Shown in pieces: positions 8,933 to 18,147 of a DNA stretch of 64,000 bases. The DNA lies in the NCBI GenBank assembly GCA_938010045.1, contig CALLFZ010000026.1:1-64000 (forward strand). Direction: 5' to 3'. Numbering within the stretch: position 1 is the first letter of the stretch; each line of letters starts with the position of its first letter. The position numbers and the translations under genes were made by a program. The notes under the pieces were generated by a model. That model did not search any database and was not told the origin of the DNA. It saw nothing but the letters and a program-made list of their open reading frames with translations. This DNA comes from an uncultured bacterium (GTDB lineage Bacteria; Verrucomicrobiota; Kiritimatiellia; PWTM01).

Positions 8933-9325
8933 GTGAAAGGCCGCCGCCCGGAGCTTGACCTCGATCTGGTCGACGGTGGGGAATCGCTCGATTCGCTGGT
9001 CCGCATGTTTTGGACGATCGAAGAGGCGCTGGGGGATGGACAGAATGTGGTCCGGCTGCCCGCCCGCCTGTTTCTCGAAAACCTGCCGGAGGAGCTGAGA
9101 GGGCCGCGCTGGCGCCCGGACCTCTTTCCGGCTGTGGTGGTCGAAGTGGATTCATGGGACCTTCTTTGCAAAATCAAAATGGGTCGGGTGAGTTATCCGC
9201 TGGCGCGGATCATCCACGATTTGCCGGCCGGCTGGGTGGTGGGTGCGCCGGACGCCGAGCTGGTGCTGGATGTGCCGCAAGTAATCCGAGTGCTGCCCGA
9301 CGATCTACGCGAGAAACTCGATTGA
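8933..9325 (+). CDS. Small protein of unknown function
   Basis: A ~130-residue acidic, probably cytosolic protein with no signal peptide or membrane segment. Visible features are an N-terminal LDLDLVDGGESLDSLVRMF, a central LPARLFLENLPEEL, and a C-terminal VGAPDAELVLDVPQVIRVLP. I do not recognise the family. GTG 8933 is chosen for its GGTGGAG Shine-Dalgarno eight bases upstream; in-frame ATGs at 8837 and 8858 are possible. The stop overlaps the TTG start of the SGNH hydrolase gene (TTGA), suggesting co-translation. Confidence 0.6.
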   Translation: MKGRRPELDLDLVDGGESLDSLVRMFWTIEEALGDGQNVVRLPARLFLENLPEELRGPRWRPDLFPAVVVEVDSWDLLCKIKMGRVSYPLARIIHDLPAGWVVGAPDAELVLDVPQVIRVLPDDLREKLD

Positions 9326-10050
9326 ATCCGGCGGGTTCGGTGTGCGCACGGCTTTGCCTCGCAGTCGCGATCGCGGCGCTGCGCAGCGGGGCGGTCGCGC
9401 GGGGGGCTCCGGTGCCGACCGCGGGGGCGGGGCGTTTTGCCGATCAGATCGCCGCGTTTGACCGCGAGGATTCCGCCCGGCCACCGCCGGCCGATGCGAT
9501 CGTGTTCAGTGGCAGCTCGAGCATCCGGCGATGGACCAGCTTGACAAATGATTTTGCCGGATGGCCGGTGTTGAACCGCGGCTTTGGCGGCTCGACAATG
9601 AGCGATCTGCTCGAACGGTTTGACCGCGTGATCGGCGTGTACCGACCCCGCGCGGTCGTTCTCTACTGCGGCGAGAACGACATCGCGCTGGGGCGTGACG
9701 CAACTGAGACCGCGAACGATTATGTCGAGCTGCTCCGTCGCTGCCGGCAGGTGCGGCCGGATATGAAGATCCTTGTGGTGTTGATGAAGCCCTCGCCCAA
9801 ACGGTGGCATCTCTGGCCCCAGATGGCCATTGCGAACCAAAGGATCGAACAAATTTGCGCTGGGGCGGGCGTGGCCACCCTTGACGTGGCGCCGGCGATG
9901 CTCGGACCGAACGGTGAACCTCGACCAGAGTTGTATGTGGAGGACCGGCTGCACATGTCCGCGGCTGGTTATCGGATCTGGTCGGAACGGATTCGAGACT
10001 GGTTGACTCGCGAGGGGATCGCCCCGGCCGGCGCGGGTTCAGCTCCATGA
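9322..10050 (+). CDS. Secreted SGNH/GDSL hydrolase
   Basis: A predicted esterase or lipase of the SGNH fold, about 242 residues. An N-terminal signal peptide (Ala/Leu-rich, ending near GAVARGAP) is followed by block I VFSGSSSI with the nucleophile Ser, block II Gly in RGFGGSTM, block III YCGENDI with the Asn, and block V DRLHMSAAGY with the Asp-His pair. Such enzymes deacylate carbohydrates or lipids; the substrate is unknown. Start is TTG 9322 (overlapping the preceding stop) or GTG 9340; both keep the signal peptide. Confidence 0.85.
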   Translation: MNPAGSVCARLCLAVAIAALRSGAVARGAPVPTAGAGRFADQIAAFDREDSARPPPADAIVFSGSSSIRRWTSLTNDFAGWPVLNRGFGGSTMSDLLERFDRVIGVYRPRAVVLYCGENDIALGRDATETANDYVELLRRCRQVRPDMKILVVLMKPSPKRWHLWPQMAIANQRIEQICAGAGVATLDVAPAMLGPNGEPRPELYVEDRLHMSAAGYRIWSERIRDWLTREGIAPAGAGSAP

Positions 10051-10075
10051 GGCGGCCGATCCGGCTTCGCCGGAC

Positions 10076-10801
10076 ATGAGCATCGGTGCGTGGGCGGCGG
10101 CCGCGGTCGCCGCGCTGCTCATTGGCATGGCCAAATGCGGCGTACCGGGCCTCGGCATGCTGTCCGTGCCCCTGATGGCCATGGCACTTCCAGCGCGGCA
10201 ATCGGTCGGTGCGCTTCTGCCCATTCTACTGGTGGGCGACGTGCTGGGCATTGTGTTCTTCCGCCGTCATGCCCGATGGGATTGGATCCTGCGGCTCGCG
10301 CCTTGGGTGGCGGCCGGCCTTGCGCTCGGTACGGTGTGGCTCTCCCACCTCGACAACACAGGACTCCGGCGCGTGCTCGGGATTCTTGTGCTGATGATGG
10401 TCGGCCTCGACATGGTCCGCCGCCGTCTGCGCTGGGACTCGCTCGCCCACCATCCCGCGGCGACCGCGACGGTGGGCGTGCTGGCCGGCACCGCGACCAC
10501 CCTCGGTAACGCGGCCGGTCCTGTGATGAACCTCTACCTACTGGCGCGCGGTCTGCCGCGGCAGGAATTTGTCGGCACCGCGGCGTGGTTTTTCTTCCTC
10601 GTCAACATCACCAAAGTGCCCGTCTTCGTCAGCCAGCGGATGCTCACGCCCGAACTCGCGCGGCTGACCATGCTCATGGCGCCAATCGTCCTGTTCGGCG
10701 CGTTGCTCGGCCGAGTCCTCGTTCGCCGCATCTCGGAGCAAGTGTTTCAACAGATCGTGCTCGGCCTCTCCGCGCTGGCGGGGCTGCGCCTCCTCGGGTG
10801 A
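10076..10801 (+). CDS. TSUP-family (TauE/SafE) membrane transporter
   Basis: 241 residues with about seven to eight hydrophobic helices. The opening GMAKCGVPGLGMLSVPLMA and the second-half GTATTLGNAAGPVMNLYL are the two repeats typical of the TauE/SafE (TSUP) family, which exports or imports sulfonates, sulfite or other small anions. It starts 25 bases after the SGNH gene and may be in the same operon. Substrate not predictable. Confidence 0.88.
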   Translation: MSIGAWAAAAVAALLIGMAKCGVPGLGMLSVPLMAMALPARQSVGALLPILLVGDVLGIVFFRRHARWDWILRLAPWVAAGLALGTVWLSHLDNTGLRRVLGILVLMMVGLDMVRRRLRWDSLAHHPAATATVGVLAGTATTLGNAAGPVMNLYLLARGLPRQEFVGTAAWFFFLVNITKVPVFVSQRMLTPELARLTMLMAPIVLFGALLGRVLVRRISEQVFQQIVLGLSALAGLRLLG

Positions 10802-10824
10802 GCCAGCGAAGGCCGAGCGCTGGC
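10802..10824 (+). terminator. Hairpin directly after the TSUP gene
   Basis: GCCAGCG (10802-10808) and CGCTGGC (10818-10824) form a 7-bp perfect stem immediately after the stop codon. There is no T-tract, so it may be a weak or factor-assisted terminator or an RNA-stabilising hairpin. Confidence 0.3.
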
Positions 10825-10960
10825 GTGGCCGAATCCGCCGCCCACCAGATGCGCTCCTGCGGGATGCGGGCGAAACCCAGCCGACGTTCCCCGGGCCGCT
10901 TGCGCTGCGGATTCTTTTGAGCGGTGTGCGAGGGGTCTGGATGCGCTTGTGCCTGCGCTT

Positions 10961-11319
10961 GTGCCTGTCCCCAACGCCCTGTAACCAAGTGGATGCGCTT
11001 GTGCCTGTCCCCAATCCAAGACGGCGACCGAACACTGGGAGCACTGGGGACAGGCACCTGCGCGCTGGCGCGGCGCTCTGCTGTAGCTCCGGCGCTCTGC
11101 CGCCGGAGGATTCTTTCCCAGATCTTCCGCCGGGGGACCGGCGGGACCGGCGGAACTACAAAATCTTCCGCCGGAGGACCGGCGGAACTACAGCGGCCGT
11201 TGGATCCCGCGCGTGCCTGTCCCCATCCTCGCACAGTTGCCAGGTGCCTGTCCCCATGGAGCCTCTGGGGCCATGCCCGTCCCCCGCCCGCGGCCCCGCC
11301 CTCTATTGGGGACAGGCAC
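10961..11319 (+). repeat. Repeat cluster 1: GGGGACAGGCAC motifs and GC palindromes
   Basis: Six exact copies of a 12-mer in both orientations: GTGCCTGTCCCC at 10961, 11001, 11213 and 11244; GGGGACAGGCAC at 11046 and 11308. Between them lies palindrome B, CTCCGGCG-N6-CGCCGGAG (11087-11108), preceded by CTGTAG, and palindrome C, TTCCGCCGG-AGGA-CCGGCGGAA (11166-11187), followed by CTACAG. The same three elements recur near 38.6, 54.5-55.3 and 56.4-56.6 kb. Open frames through here are artefacts of the repeats. Such REP-like elements are often spread by RAYT transposases; none is encoded in the window. Confidence 0.85.
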
Positions 11320-11384
11320 AAACGTAAAATTCGGCGAAGGTGTACGCGGGCAACTAGCTCGAAGGACACGGTCAAACGCAGAGT

Positions 11385-11465
11385 CCAGCCGCCGTCATGA
11401 TGATGTTCAGCTCCTGCCGATTTTGAATTCGCTGAACAACCCACTCCCAATGCGAGCTGTACGGT
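11385..11465 (+). repeat. Diverged copy of a segment also found at 38.9 kb
   Basis: CCAGCCGCC(GT)CATGATGATG-TCAGCTC and, downstream, CAATGCGAGCTGTACGG match a segment at 38899-39020 (CCAGCCGCCATGATGATGG-TCAGCTC and CAATGCGAACTGTAATGG), with indels between. Both lie just downstream of GGGGACAGGCAC clusters, so a longer dispersed unit is likely. Confidence 0.6.
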
Positions 11466-11577
11466 AAGGGGTTTTGCCTGAACCCACGGCGGACGGTCGA
11501 GAGGATCGGCGCGCCGACCTCCCCCGAGGAGCGCACAGCTTTTCCAACCACCGCTGGCAGCAACTTCGAATCGGGCC

Positions 11578-11814
11578 TTGCGCCTCTTCGATGCGGCGGC
11601 AATGGACCGGGCGGACAACGTGCGCGCCATATGGAAGGCCGGTGTGCCGTTCAGCGCCACATCTGCGAAGAGGTGCACGCGCCTGTCTCATGACGCCGAG
11701 TGCGGCTATCCGAAGCTCGTCCGCCCGCTTCTCGAGTCAGGGAGCCGTCTATTCGGGCTCGGCGAGGCGCGGATATTCGTGGCGATCGCCTGGTCGGCTT
11801 CGCGACAGATCTAA
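11578..11814 (+). pseudogene. Remnant of an ankyrin-repeat protein
   Basis: The frame translates to segments such as LFDAAAMDRADNVRAIWKAG and CGYPKLVRPLLESGS. These follow the ankyrin pattern (helix, turn, V..LL..GA), with several consensus positions decayed. It has no plausible start or Shine-Dalgarno and stops after about one and a half repeats. It sits at the edge of the repeat-rich region. Read as the fossil of a larger gene; chance similarity cannot be excluded. Confidence 0.4.
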
Positions 11815-12095
11815 CTCGAACAACCGGTGGGATTGTGTCCCATCGGACGCTGGCCGCCGCGGTGCGATCCGCCCCGCCGACGTGACCGCACGGGCGCCCG
11901 TATGTTTGCGCGCGTCTCTCGGGCGCATTCTCGCCAGCGTGGCCAGACCTGCGCACTCGCGTCCACATCTTGGAGCGCCGGCGGCGTCCGCTCGCGGCCG
12001 TGGTCGGCCGACGGCACGCGCACACGCCCTTCTCGCCGCCGACGGTCTCGAGCGGGGCGGCCGCATGGGACCGCTGTGACGTTTCCGACCGACGT

Positions 12096-13697
12096 CTACG
12101 GCTGAGCCTTGGATGGCACCGGCCGCAAGGTGCCGCGCGCGGACGGACCGGCGGCGGCCGGTGTGCTGCCGAGCTCGATCGGCCAGTCGTCGGTGCGGAA
12201 CGGCGAGGCCGGCAGCCCAGCGCCGTTGTAGAGATTGCACGGTGGATTGTCCGCCCATCCGTAGCGGACCGCGACGGGTTGGGGCACGGCGGGCGACGAG
12301 ACCACCAATTCGGTGCCTTCGATGCGCCCCTCGGCGGCGTGCCAAACTCGATCCGAGCCGGCGATCGCCAGCGCGCGCGGCGTGCCGTCGCGTGCATGGA
12401 GGCCGTCGGCGTGGTCGAAACGGATCCGAATTGCCCCACCCTTGACCAACATCTCCCGGTAGAGGGGGCCGCAGGGCGCGATCTCGGGGCGGCCGTACAC
12501 CTCGCGCAGCGCCCACGCGGCGAGGCGTTCGCCGACCTCGGTTTTGCGCTTCGGATGGATCTCGTCGGTCTCGCCGAGATCGATCGTCACGGCGAGCCCC
12601 GTGCGCGGCGTGCGGCGCGCCACGAGAAGCTGTTGCTCGCGAACCACAGCCCACGTGCTGTTGGTCTGGACGGGCACATCGGGCGGCGCGCGAAATCCCG
12701 GGAGCTGCACGATGCCGAACGGAAATTCGTCGTCCCAATCGCGGCGCCACTGCGCGATCATCGCGGCGAGCAGCTCGCCGTAGAGCAGCGAGCGCGGACC
12801 GTGGGAGTTCGCCTCGCCCTGATACCAAATCGCGCCGCGGATCGGGAAGCCGACGATCGGCGCGATCCGGCTGTTGTACTGGACCGAGGCCAGTCCGGGA
12901 TTTTTCTCGGGCGGAAACGGCTTACGGAGCTGGCGCAGTTCATTCGAGTGGCCCGCGGCCGCGAGGCGTGCACGGCGTTCCTCCCATTGCTGGAGCAGCT
13001 CCGGGTAGCGCGCGGGGTAGGCGTCGCTGTTGGTCAAGAATTCGGCCGCGGCCGGCAGGCGTTCGAGCAACGGCCGCGGCATCCAAGCTTCGATCGGCGT
13101 TCCACCCCAGGCCACCATGAGGAGCCCCACCGGAACGCCGAGTTCTCGGTGAAGGCGGCGGCCGAAATAAAACGCCGTCGCATACCAATTGCCCACCTCG
13201 GGCGAGTCCGCGCGCCACCACGCGCCGGGCATGTCGTTCGTCGGCTGCGGCAGCGGCATGGCCTCGGAGCGGAAGGCGCGCAGCATCGGGAACGCCGCCC
13301 GCGCCGCCTCCTCCGCGTCGGCGCTCGACCGAACCGGCATGGCCATATTCGACTGGCCGGAGCACACCCATACCTCGCCGACGACGACATCGCGGATCGT
13401 TTTGGCTTCGCCGCCCGACGTAACGCTGATCTCGTGGGGTCCGCCGGAGGGCATCGCCGGCAGCGTCGCGCGCCACGCACCGTCCGCCGCGGCCACAACC
13501 TGAGTTTCGACCGCGGCCAGGCGAATTGTGACCGTCGCACCCCCGCCGGCCCATCCCCAGATCACCACCGGCCGACCACGTTGCAACACCATGCCGTCGC
13601 CAAACAACGCTGGCAGGCGCAATGCTCCGCCCTGGGCGGTGCCCCCCACCAGCAGGGCGAGCACGATCCACCACCCGCCTGCACGCCATCGCTTCAT
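12096..13697 (-). CDS. Secreted sialate O-acetylesterase
   Basis: Removes O-acetyl groups from sialic acids or related sugars. 533 residues with a signal peptide (MKRWRAGGWWIVLALLVGG). The N-terminal beta domain (LRLPALFGDGMVLQRGRPV) is typical of the family. The SGNH-like catalytic part has GEVWVCSGQSNMAMPV with the nucleophile Ser, AIWYQGEAN, and TDEIHPKRK with the Asp-His pair. Start: two ATGs occur, at 13703 and 13697. AGGAGGT abuts the first and stands six bases before the second, so 13697 is chosen. Divergent from the GH127 gene; together they suggest a glycan-degradation locus. Confidence 0.93.
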   Translation of the reverse strand: MKRWRAGGWWIVLALLVGGTAQGGALRLPALFGDGMVLQRGRPVVIWGWAGGGATVTIRLAAVETQVVAAADGAWRATLPAMPSGGPHEISVTSGGEAKTIRDVVVGEVWVCSGQSNMAMPVRSSADAEEAARAAFPMLRAFRSEAMPLPQPTNDMPGAWWRADSPEVGNWYATAFYFGRRLHRELGVPVGLLMVAWGGTPIEAWMPRPLLERLPAAAEFLTNSDAYPARYPELLQQWEERRARLAAAGHSNELRQLRKPFPPEKNPGLASVQYNSRIAPIVGFPIRGAIWYQGEANSHGPRSLLYGELLAAMIAQWRRDWDDEFPFGIVQLPGFRAPPDVPVQTNSTWAVVREQQLLVARRTPRTGLAVTIDLGETDEIHPKRKTEVGERLAAWALREVYGRPEIAPCGPLYREMLVKGGAIRIRFDHADGLHARDGTPRALAIAGSDRVWHAAEGRIEGTELVVSSPAVPQPVAVRYGWADNPPCNLYNGAGLPASPFRTDDWPIELGSTPAAAGPSARGTLRPVPSKAQP

Positions 13698-13716
13698 GGG
13701 CATACCTCCTGCGCCA

Positions 13717-13744
13717 ATTATCCGGCCGCGTGCTCGCCGCACAA
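13717..13744 (-). promoter_or_regulatory. Promoter of the sialate O-acetylesterase gene
   Basis: On the minus strand TTGTGC (13744-13739), 16 bases, GATAAT (13722-13717). Transcription should start near 13710, just at the Shine-Dalgarno, giving a very short leader. Confidence 0.45.
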
Positions 13745-13933
13745 GCCGATCGGACCTCCGCTGCGGCCGCACGATCCGCCGGCCGAGGAAACCAGGCCAG
13801 CCGGCATCGCGGAACGCGCACAGCCACAGCGGCCCCAGTCGGCCAGGAAGGCCCGGCGAAACCGACGTTTGCACATCGCACCTGGCCACGATCGAGCCCG
13901 TGGCCACGGAGCGCGGCGCGGAGCACTCAACGG

Positions 13934-15951
13934 ATGAAGCGCATATCCCGTCTTCGCCACATCCACATGTACCGCGTGTTCGCGCTGTTCGTTCTCGTGT
14001 CCCGGACGGCGCTCACGGCGCCGCAGATGCGCGCCCCAGACCCCGGCGAGGCCCGCTGGACTGGTGGCTTCTGGGGCGATTGGTTCGCGCGTTGCCACAC
14101 GCGCACGCTGCCCGCGCTCGAGACGGCCATGCGACGATGCCCCACCAACGGCGCTCAGCTCCGCAACTTCGAACTCGTCGGCACGCCCGACGCCCGGCAC
14201 TCGGGCAACCACTGGAGCGACGGCGATGTCTACAAGTGGCTCGAGGCGATGGCGCGCGTGTACGCCGTAACCCGCGACCTTCCTCTGCTGGAACGGATGG
14301 ACGAATGGATCGCGAAGATCGCGCGCACGCAGGCCGAAGATGGCTATCTCAGCACCCAGACGCAGTTCAACCCCGCCCAACCCCGCTGGGGCGCCCGCCG
14401 GTACCACGAGCTGTACAATATGGGGCATCTGCTCACCGCCGCGGCGGTTCACCACCGGGCGACGGGCCGCACGAACTTTCTGGCGGTGGCGCTGCGCGTA
14501 GCGGAGTGTCTCGACCGCACCTTTCGGCCGCGCCCAAAGGCGCTCGCGCACTTCGGGTGGAACCCCTCCAACATCATGGGACTGATGGACCTCTACCGCG
14601 TGACGGGCAACCGCCGCCATCTCGAATTGGCCGCCATGTTCGTGGACATGCGCGGCTCGGAACCGTGGCCGTCGCCGGACGAATGGCGCGTGCCGCTGGG
14701 CGATCCGCATCCGGGCGATCAGACGCAAGACCGCGTCCCGTTGAGGCGCGAGCGGCAAGCAGTGGGCCACGCGGTGACCGGCGCGTATCTCTCAGCGGTG
14801 CGGCCGGAGTTGCCGGCGAGACCGGCGATGCGGCTCTCCTCGGCGCGCTCAAAGCGATCTGGGATCACATCACCGGCCGCAAGATGTACATCACCGGCGG
14901 AACGGGCGCGATGCGGCGCGGGCTCTCGATCCGCGATGACCGCGTGCACGAGGCCTACGGCGGCGCGTACGAGCTGCCGTTGCGCACCGCCTATAACGAG
15001 ACCTGCGCGAACATCGCCCACGCCATGTTCAGCCGCCAGCTGCTCGCACTCACCGACGAGGCCAAGTACGCGGACGTGATGGAACTGGTGCTGCACAACT
15101 CGATGCTCTCCGCGATCAGCCTCGACGGCGCGCGGTTGTTTTACACAAATCCGCTCGAACGTCGGCGCGATGCTCCGCTCGAGTCGCACGACGCGTGGGA
15201 GCGATGGACCTGCTGGAGGTGCTTCTGCTGCCCGCCGAGCGTGGCGCGCACGATCGCGGGGCTCGCGGATTGGGCCTGGAGTCTCTCGGACGACTCCTCG
15301 TGGGTTCACCTCTACGGCACGGGAGAGATCGCCGCGCAGCTGCCGGGGCGCGGTCGCATTCGTGTTGTGCAGCGCTCGAACTTTCCGTGGGAGGGGCGCG
15401 TCGAACTCGGCATCGTCGAAACGCCGACTGAGCCCTGGGCGCTCCGGCTGCGCGTGCCCGGCTGGACCGCGAGCGCAACGCTGACGCTGAACGGTGAACC
15501 GATGTCGGCGCCCGATGCTGGCACGTATCTCGTGCTCCAGCGGACGTGGCGCGCGGGCGACCGTATCGGACTCGAGATGTCGATGCCCGTTCGACGCGTG
15601 ATCGCGGACCCGCGCGTGGAGTCGTGCCGCGGTCGCGTCGCGGTCATGCGCGGTCCGGTGGTGTACTGCGTTGAGTCGGTGGACCTGCCGGAGGGAGTGG
15701 CGCTGGACCAGGTCCGGCTCCCGCTGACCGGCGAGCTTTGCGCTCGTTGGATGCCGGAGCCGCTGGGTGGCGTCGTGGCGATCGAAGTTGAAGGCCGGGC
15801 GGACGAACCCGCGGCGGCGGACGCCTCCGAGGCATTCTACCGGCCCGCACCGGCTGGCGCCCGGCGGATTCCACTGCGTCTGGTGCCCTATTTCGCGTGG
15901 TGCAATCGCCCCCCCCGCGAGATGGCGGTCTGGTTGCCGGCGACACACTGA
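13934..15951 (+). pseudogene. GH127 (DUF1680) glycosidase gene with a frameshift
   Basis: Beta-L-arabinofuranosidase family. The first frame (from ATG 13934, signal peptide MKRISRLRHIHMYRVFALFV) encodes the N-terminal (alpha/alpha)6 part: DVYKWLEAMARVYA, DGYLSTQTQ, ELYNMGHLLTAA, QAVGHAVTGAYL. The continuation (ALKAIWDHITGRKMYITGG, then CWRCFCCPPSVARTIAGL with the Cys cluster) is in the next frame. The switch falls at about 14796-14800, where one extra G would restore SAGAAGVAGETGD as in the family. So either a one-base deletion inactivated the gene or there is a sequencing/assembly error. Both halves are otherwise intact, which favours a recent event or an error. Confidence 0.8.
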
Positions 15952-16103
15952 GCCGTCCGCCGCGGAGATGCAGGCCGCAAGCGAAGCGGTGGTGCACGGG
16001 TGGTCGCGCTGGCCGGTGGCCGCGGGGATGATACACTGCGCGGCGGCCGCCCGAGCGGCGGCCGGCGGTCATCGAACACCCGCCTCAACAAAACGAGGTC
16101 CGA

Positions 16104-16772
16104 ATGAACACACATTCCGCCGCGGCCGCCGCGCCGGCCGCTGACGACTCCGCACCGGTCGCCGTCTCCGCACTGCTGGTCACGGCCGCGTACATCGCCG
16201 CGCAGATGCTCTCCGACATTGCGAGTCTCAAGATTGGTGTGGTGGCGGGCCTCGCGGTGGACATGGGGACCTTCATTTATCCGATCACGTTCACGCTGCG
16301 CGATCTGGTGCACCGCGAGGCGGGACGGCGCGGCGCGCGCGCGATCGTGCTGGCGGCGGGAGGGATCAACCTCGCCATGGCGGCCTACCTGCGCTGGGTG
16401 GCCTCGGTGCCCGCGGATGCCTCCTGGGGACTTGGGCGAGAGTTCGCGGCGATCCTAAGCCCTGTTGCGCGGATCGTGCTGGCCTCGATCGCTGCGGAGG
16501 TGCTCAGCGAACTGGCCGACACGGAGATGTACCACTGGTTCGTGACGCGCGTGACGCGACGGCACGTCTGGGCCCGCGTACTCGTGAGCAACGCCGTCTC
16601 GGTGCCGCTCGATAACCTTGTCTTTTGCGTGGGCGCGTTCGGGTGGACGCTGCCGTGGCAGACGGTGGGCGAGATTTTTCTGATCAACCTCATCGTGAAG
16701 GGTGCGGTGACCCTCGCGAGCATCCCGCTCATCTGGCTCGCCCGCGAGCGCGCGCTCCCGCCGGCCGGGTGA
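16104..16772 (+). CDS. YhhQ/VUT-family transporter (probable queuosine-precursor transporter)
   Basis: 222 residues with about six membrane helices. The pattern VDMGTFIYPITFTLRDLVHREAGRRGAR fits the COG1738 (YhhQ, VUT) family, whose characterised members import queuosine precursors (preQ0/preQ1). An Ala-rich hydrophilic N-terminus precedes the first helix. It stands alone between GH127 and an empty stretch. A TACACT at 16032-16037 could be a -10 element, but I see no good -35 element and no recognisable preQ1 riboswitch. Confidence 0.85.
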   Translation: MNTHSAAAAAPAADDSAPVAVSALLVTAAYIAAQMLSDIASLKIGVVAGLAVDMGTFIYPITFTLRDLVHREAGRRGARAIVLAAGGINLAMAAYLRWVASVPADASWGLGREFAAILSPVARIVLASIAAEVLSELADTEMYHWFVTRVTRRHVWARVLVSNAVSVPLDNLVFCVGAFGWTLPWQTVGEIFLINLIVKGAVTLASIPLIWLARERALPPAG

Positions 16773-17325
16773 AGACCACAAGCCGCCCACATTCGACGGC
16801 GCCAGAGAGCGACAACGAGCTGGGAGCCCCATCCTCCGCGGCCAGAGGGCCGGAGCCCGCGCCATTGTCTGGTGCGGCGTCGGATCTATCGCCACCGCGG
16901 CCTCTTCCTTCGGGCCGCGGACGGTCGGAACGTTAGCAGTGCGGTGCGGCCGGACGCGGGAACGCCCGGCGAAACGCGAAGCCGCTTTGACTACCGCGAA
17001 GCGGCAGCCAGCGAGAAACGACCTCGTCCCCCCGATGGGCGCCGTGCCTTGCCCTGGCCCTGAGAGGCGCGCGGGCGCGCATCCCGCGCCGCGTGGGGTT
17101 GGGAGCGCGGCGTTGGGAAGGTCCGTGTGCAGGCGGCAAGCGATTGGCCAGGTTCGGCGCCCCCGGCGAGCGCAAGCCGCCTCGCCGCAGCGGGTTCGCA
17201 CGGCGCCCCGCGAATCGTCAGCCTCCGCCCCTCGGATGGGGTTCTCTCCGCCTTGCGATCGCCGGCCCTTCGTCATGGCCATGCCCGCCTTGACGCTGAA
17301 GCGCAGCGGGTGTTAGGAAGGGGCC
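16773..17325 (+). other. Intergenic stretch without a recognisable gene
   Basis: About 550 bases. Open frames (e.g. 16939-17316) are Arg/Pro/Ala-rich with no motif. A TTGACG at 17290-17295 stands the right distance before the next gene for a -35 element, but the matching -10 (TTAGGA) is poor. Confidence 0.4.
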
Positions 17326-18135
17326 ATGCGGCGGAGCGGGTTGACCATTGTCCGAGATGCGGCTGCGGCGTTCAGCACGGCGGCGCTGGCCGTCGCGCTC
17401 ATGGCAGGGTGCGGACGCGGGTACGACGGAACCTCGGAAAGCCGCGAGGAGCAGCACCCTCTGATGCGCCGCGCCCAGGCGCTGGAACGGGCTGGCGATC
17501 TCGACGGAGCCATCGCGACGTACGAGAAAGTGCTTGAGCGGTATCCCCGGATGGCGCGCCCGCATTTGCATCTCGGGCGCCTCTTCGACAGCGATGCGAA
17601 GGAAAACTACGCGCGCGCGATCTACCACTACGAACGCTACATGGCGCTCTCCCGCGACGAAAAGACCCGCCGCACTGTCGGCGAACTGCTGATGCGGGCG
17701 CGGTGGTCTCTCGGCGCCTCGCTGGCCGAGCGGCCCGCGGACGGCGCAAGGATCATCGCGGACCTGAAACGCGAAAACGCGGCGCTGAAGGAGGAGATCG
17801 TCGCGTTGCAGCGTCAATTGTCCACGTCGGCCGTGCCCGTCGCGGCCGCGGTGCCTCCGCCTGCGCGTTCTGCGGCATCCGACCCGAGTTCTCGGACGTC
17901 CGCTCCGCCCGCCACCGCCAAATCCGGCGCCGGCGGGCTTCCGCCGCCCGCGCCCGCCCCTGCGGTCGCCGAGGTGCGAACGTACACCGTTCAGAGCGGA
18001 GACACGCTAGCCTCGATCGCGGTCAAAATGTACGGCGACGCGAATCAGTGGCGCCGAATCTACGAGGCCAATCGATCACAATTGTCCGGGCCCGGCATCG
18101 TCCGGCCCGGTCAGGTGCTCGTCATTCCCCGGTGA
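17326..18135 (+). CDS. LysM-domain lipoprotein with TPR-like region
   Basis: 269 residues. The signal peptide ends in the lipobox LMAGC, so the mature protein is lipid-anchored. A TPR-like segment (AQALERAGDLDGAIATYEKV, LGRLFDSDAKENYARAIYHY) spans roughly residues 45-110. A short coiled coil (LKRENAALKEEIVALQRQL) and a Pro/Ala/Ser linker follow. A C-terminal LysM domain starts at about 222 (YTVQSGDTLASIAVKMYGDA) and binds peptidoglycan. It would tie the membrane to the cell wall. Twelve bases separate it from the next gene; with the two genes after it, it forms an apparent envelope operon. Confidence 0.85.
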   Translation: MRRSGLTIVRDAAAAFSTAALAVALMAGCGRGYDGTSESREEQHPLMRRAQALERAGDLDGAIATYEKVLERYPRMARPHLHLGRLFDSDAKENYARAIYHYERYMALSRDEKTRRTVGELLMRARWSLGASLAERPADGARIIADLKRENAALKEEIVALQRQLSTSAVPVAAAVPPPARSAASDPSSRTSAPPATAKSGAGGLPPPAPAPAVAEVRTYTVQSGDTLASIAVKMYGDANQWRRIYEANRSQLSGPGIVRPGQVLVIPR

Positions 18136-18147
18136 AGGAGGCGCAGT

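Noticed and set aside
11970-13937. Long plus-strand open frame (about 650 codons) antisense to the sialate esterase
   Set aside because: It mirrors the sialate O-acetylesterase, which has full family motifs, a signal peptide and a Shine-Dalgarno. The antisense frame is Arg/His/Ala-rich, a usual by-product of GC-rich codon bias.
15955-16103. preQ1 riboswitch upstream of the VUT transporter
   Set aside because: Expected from the transporter's likely substrate, but no preQ1-I, -II or -III core sequence could be recognised by eye.
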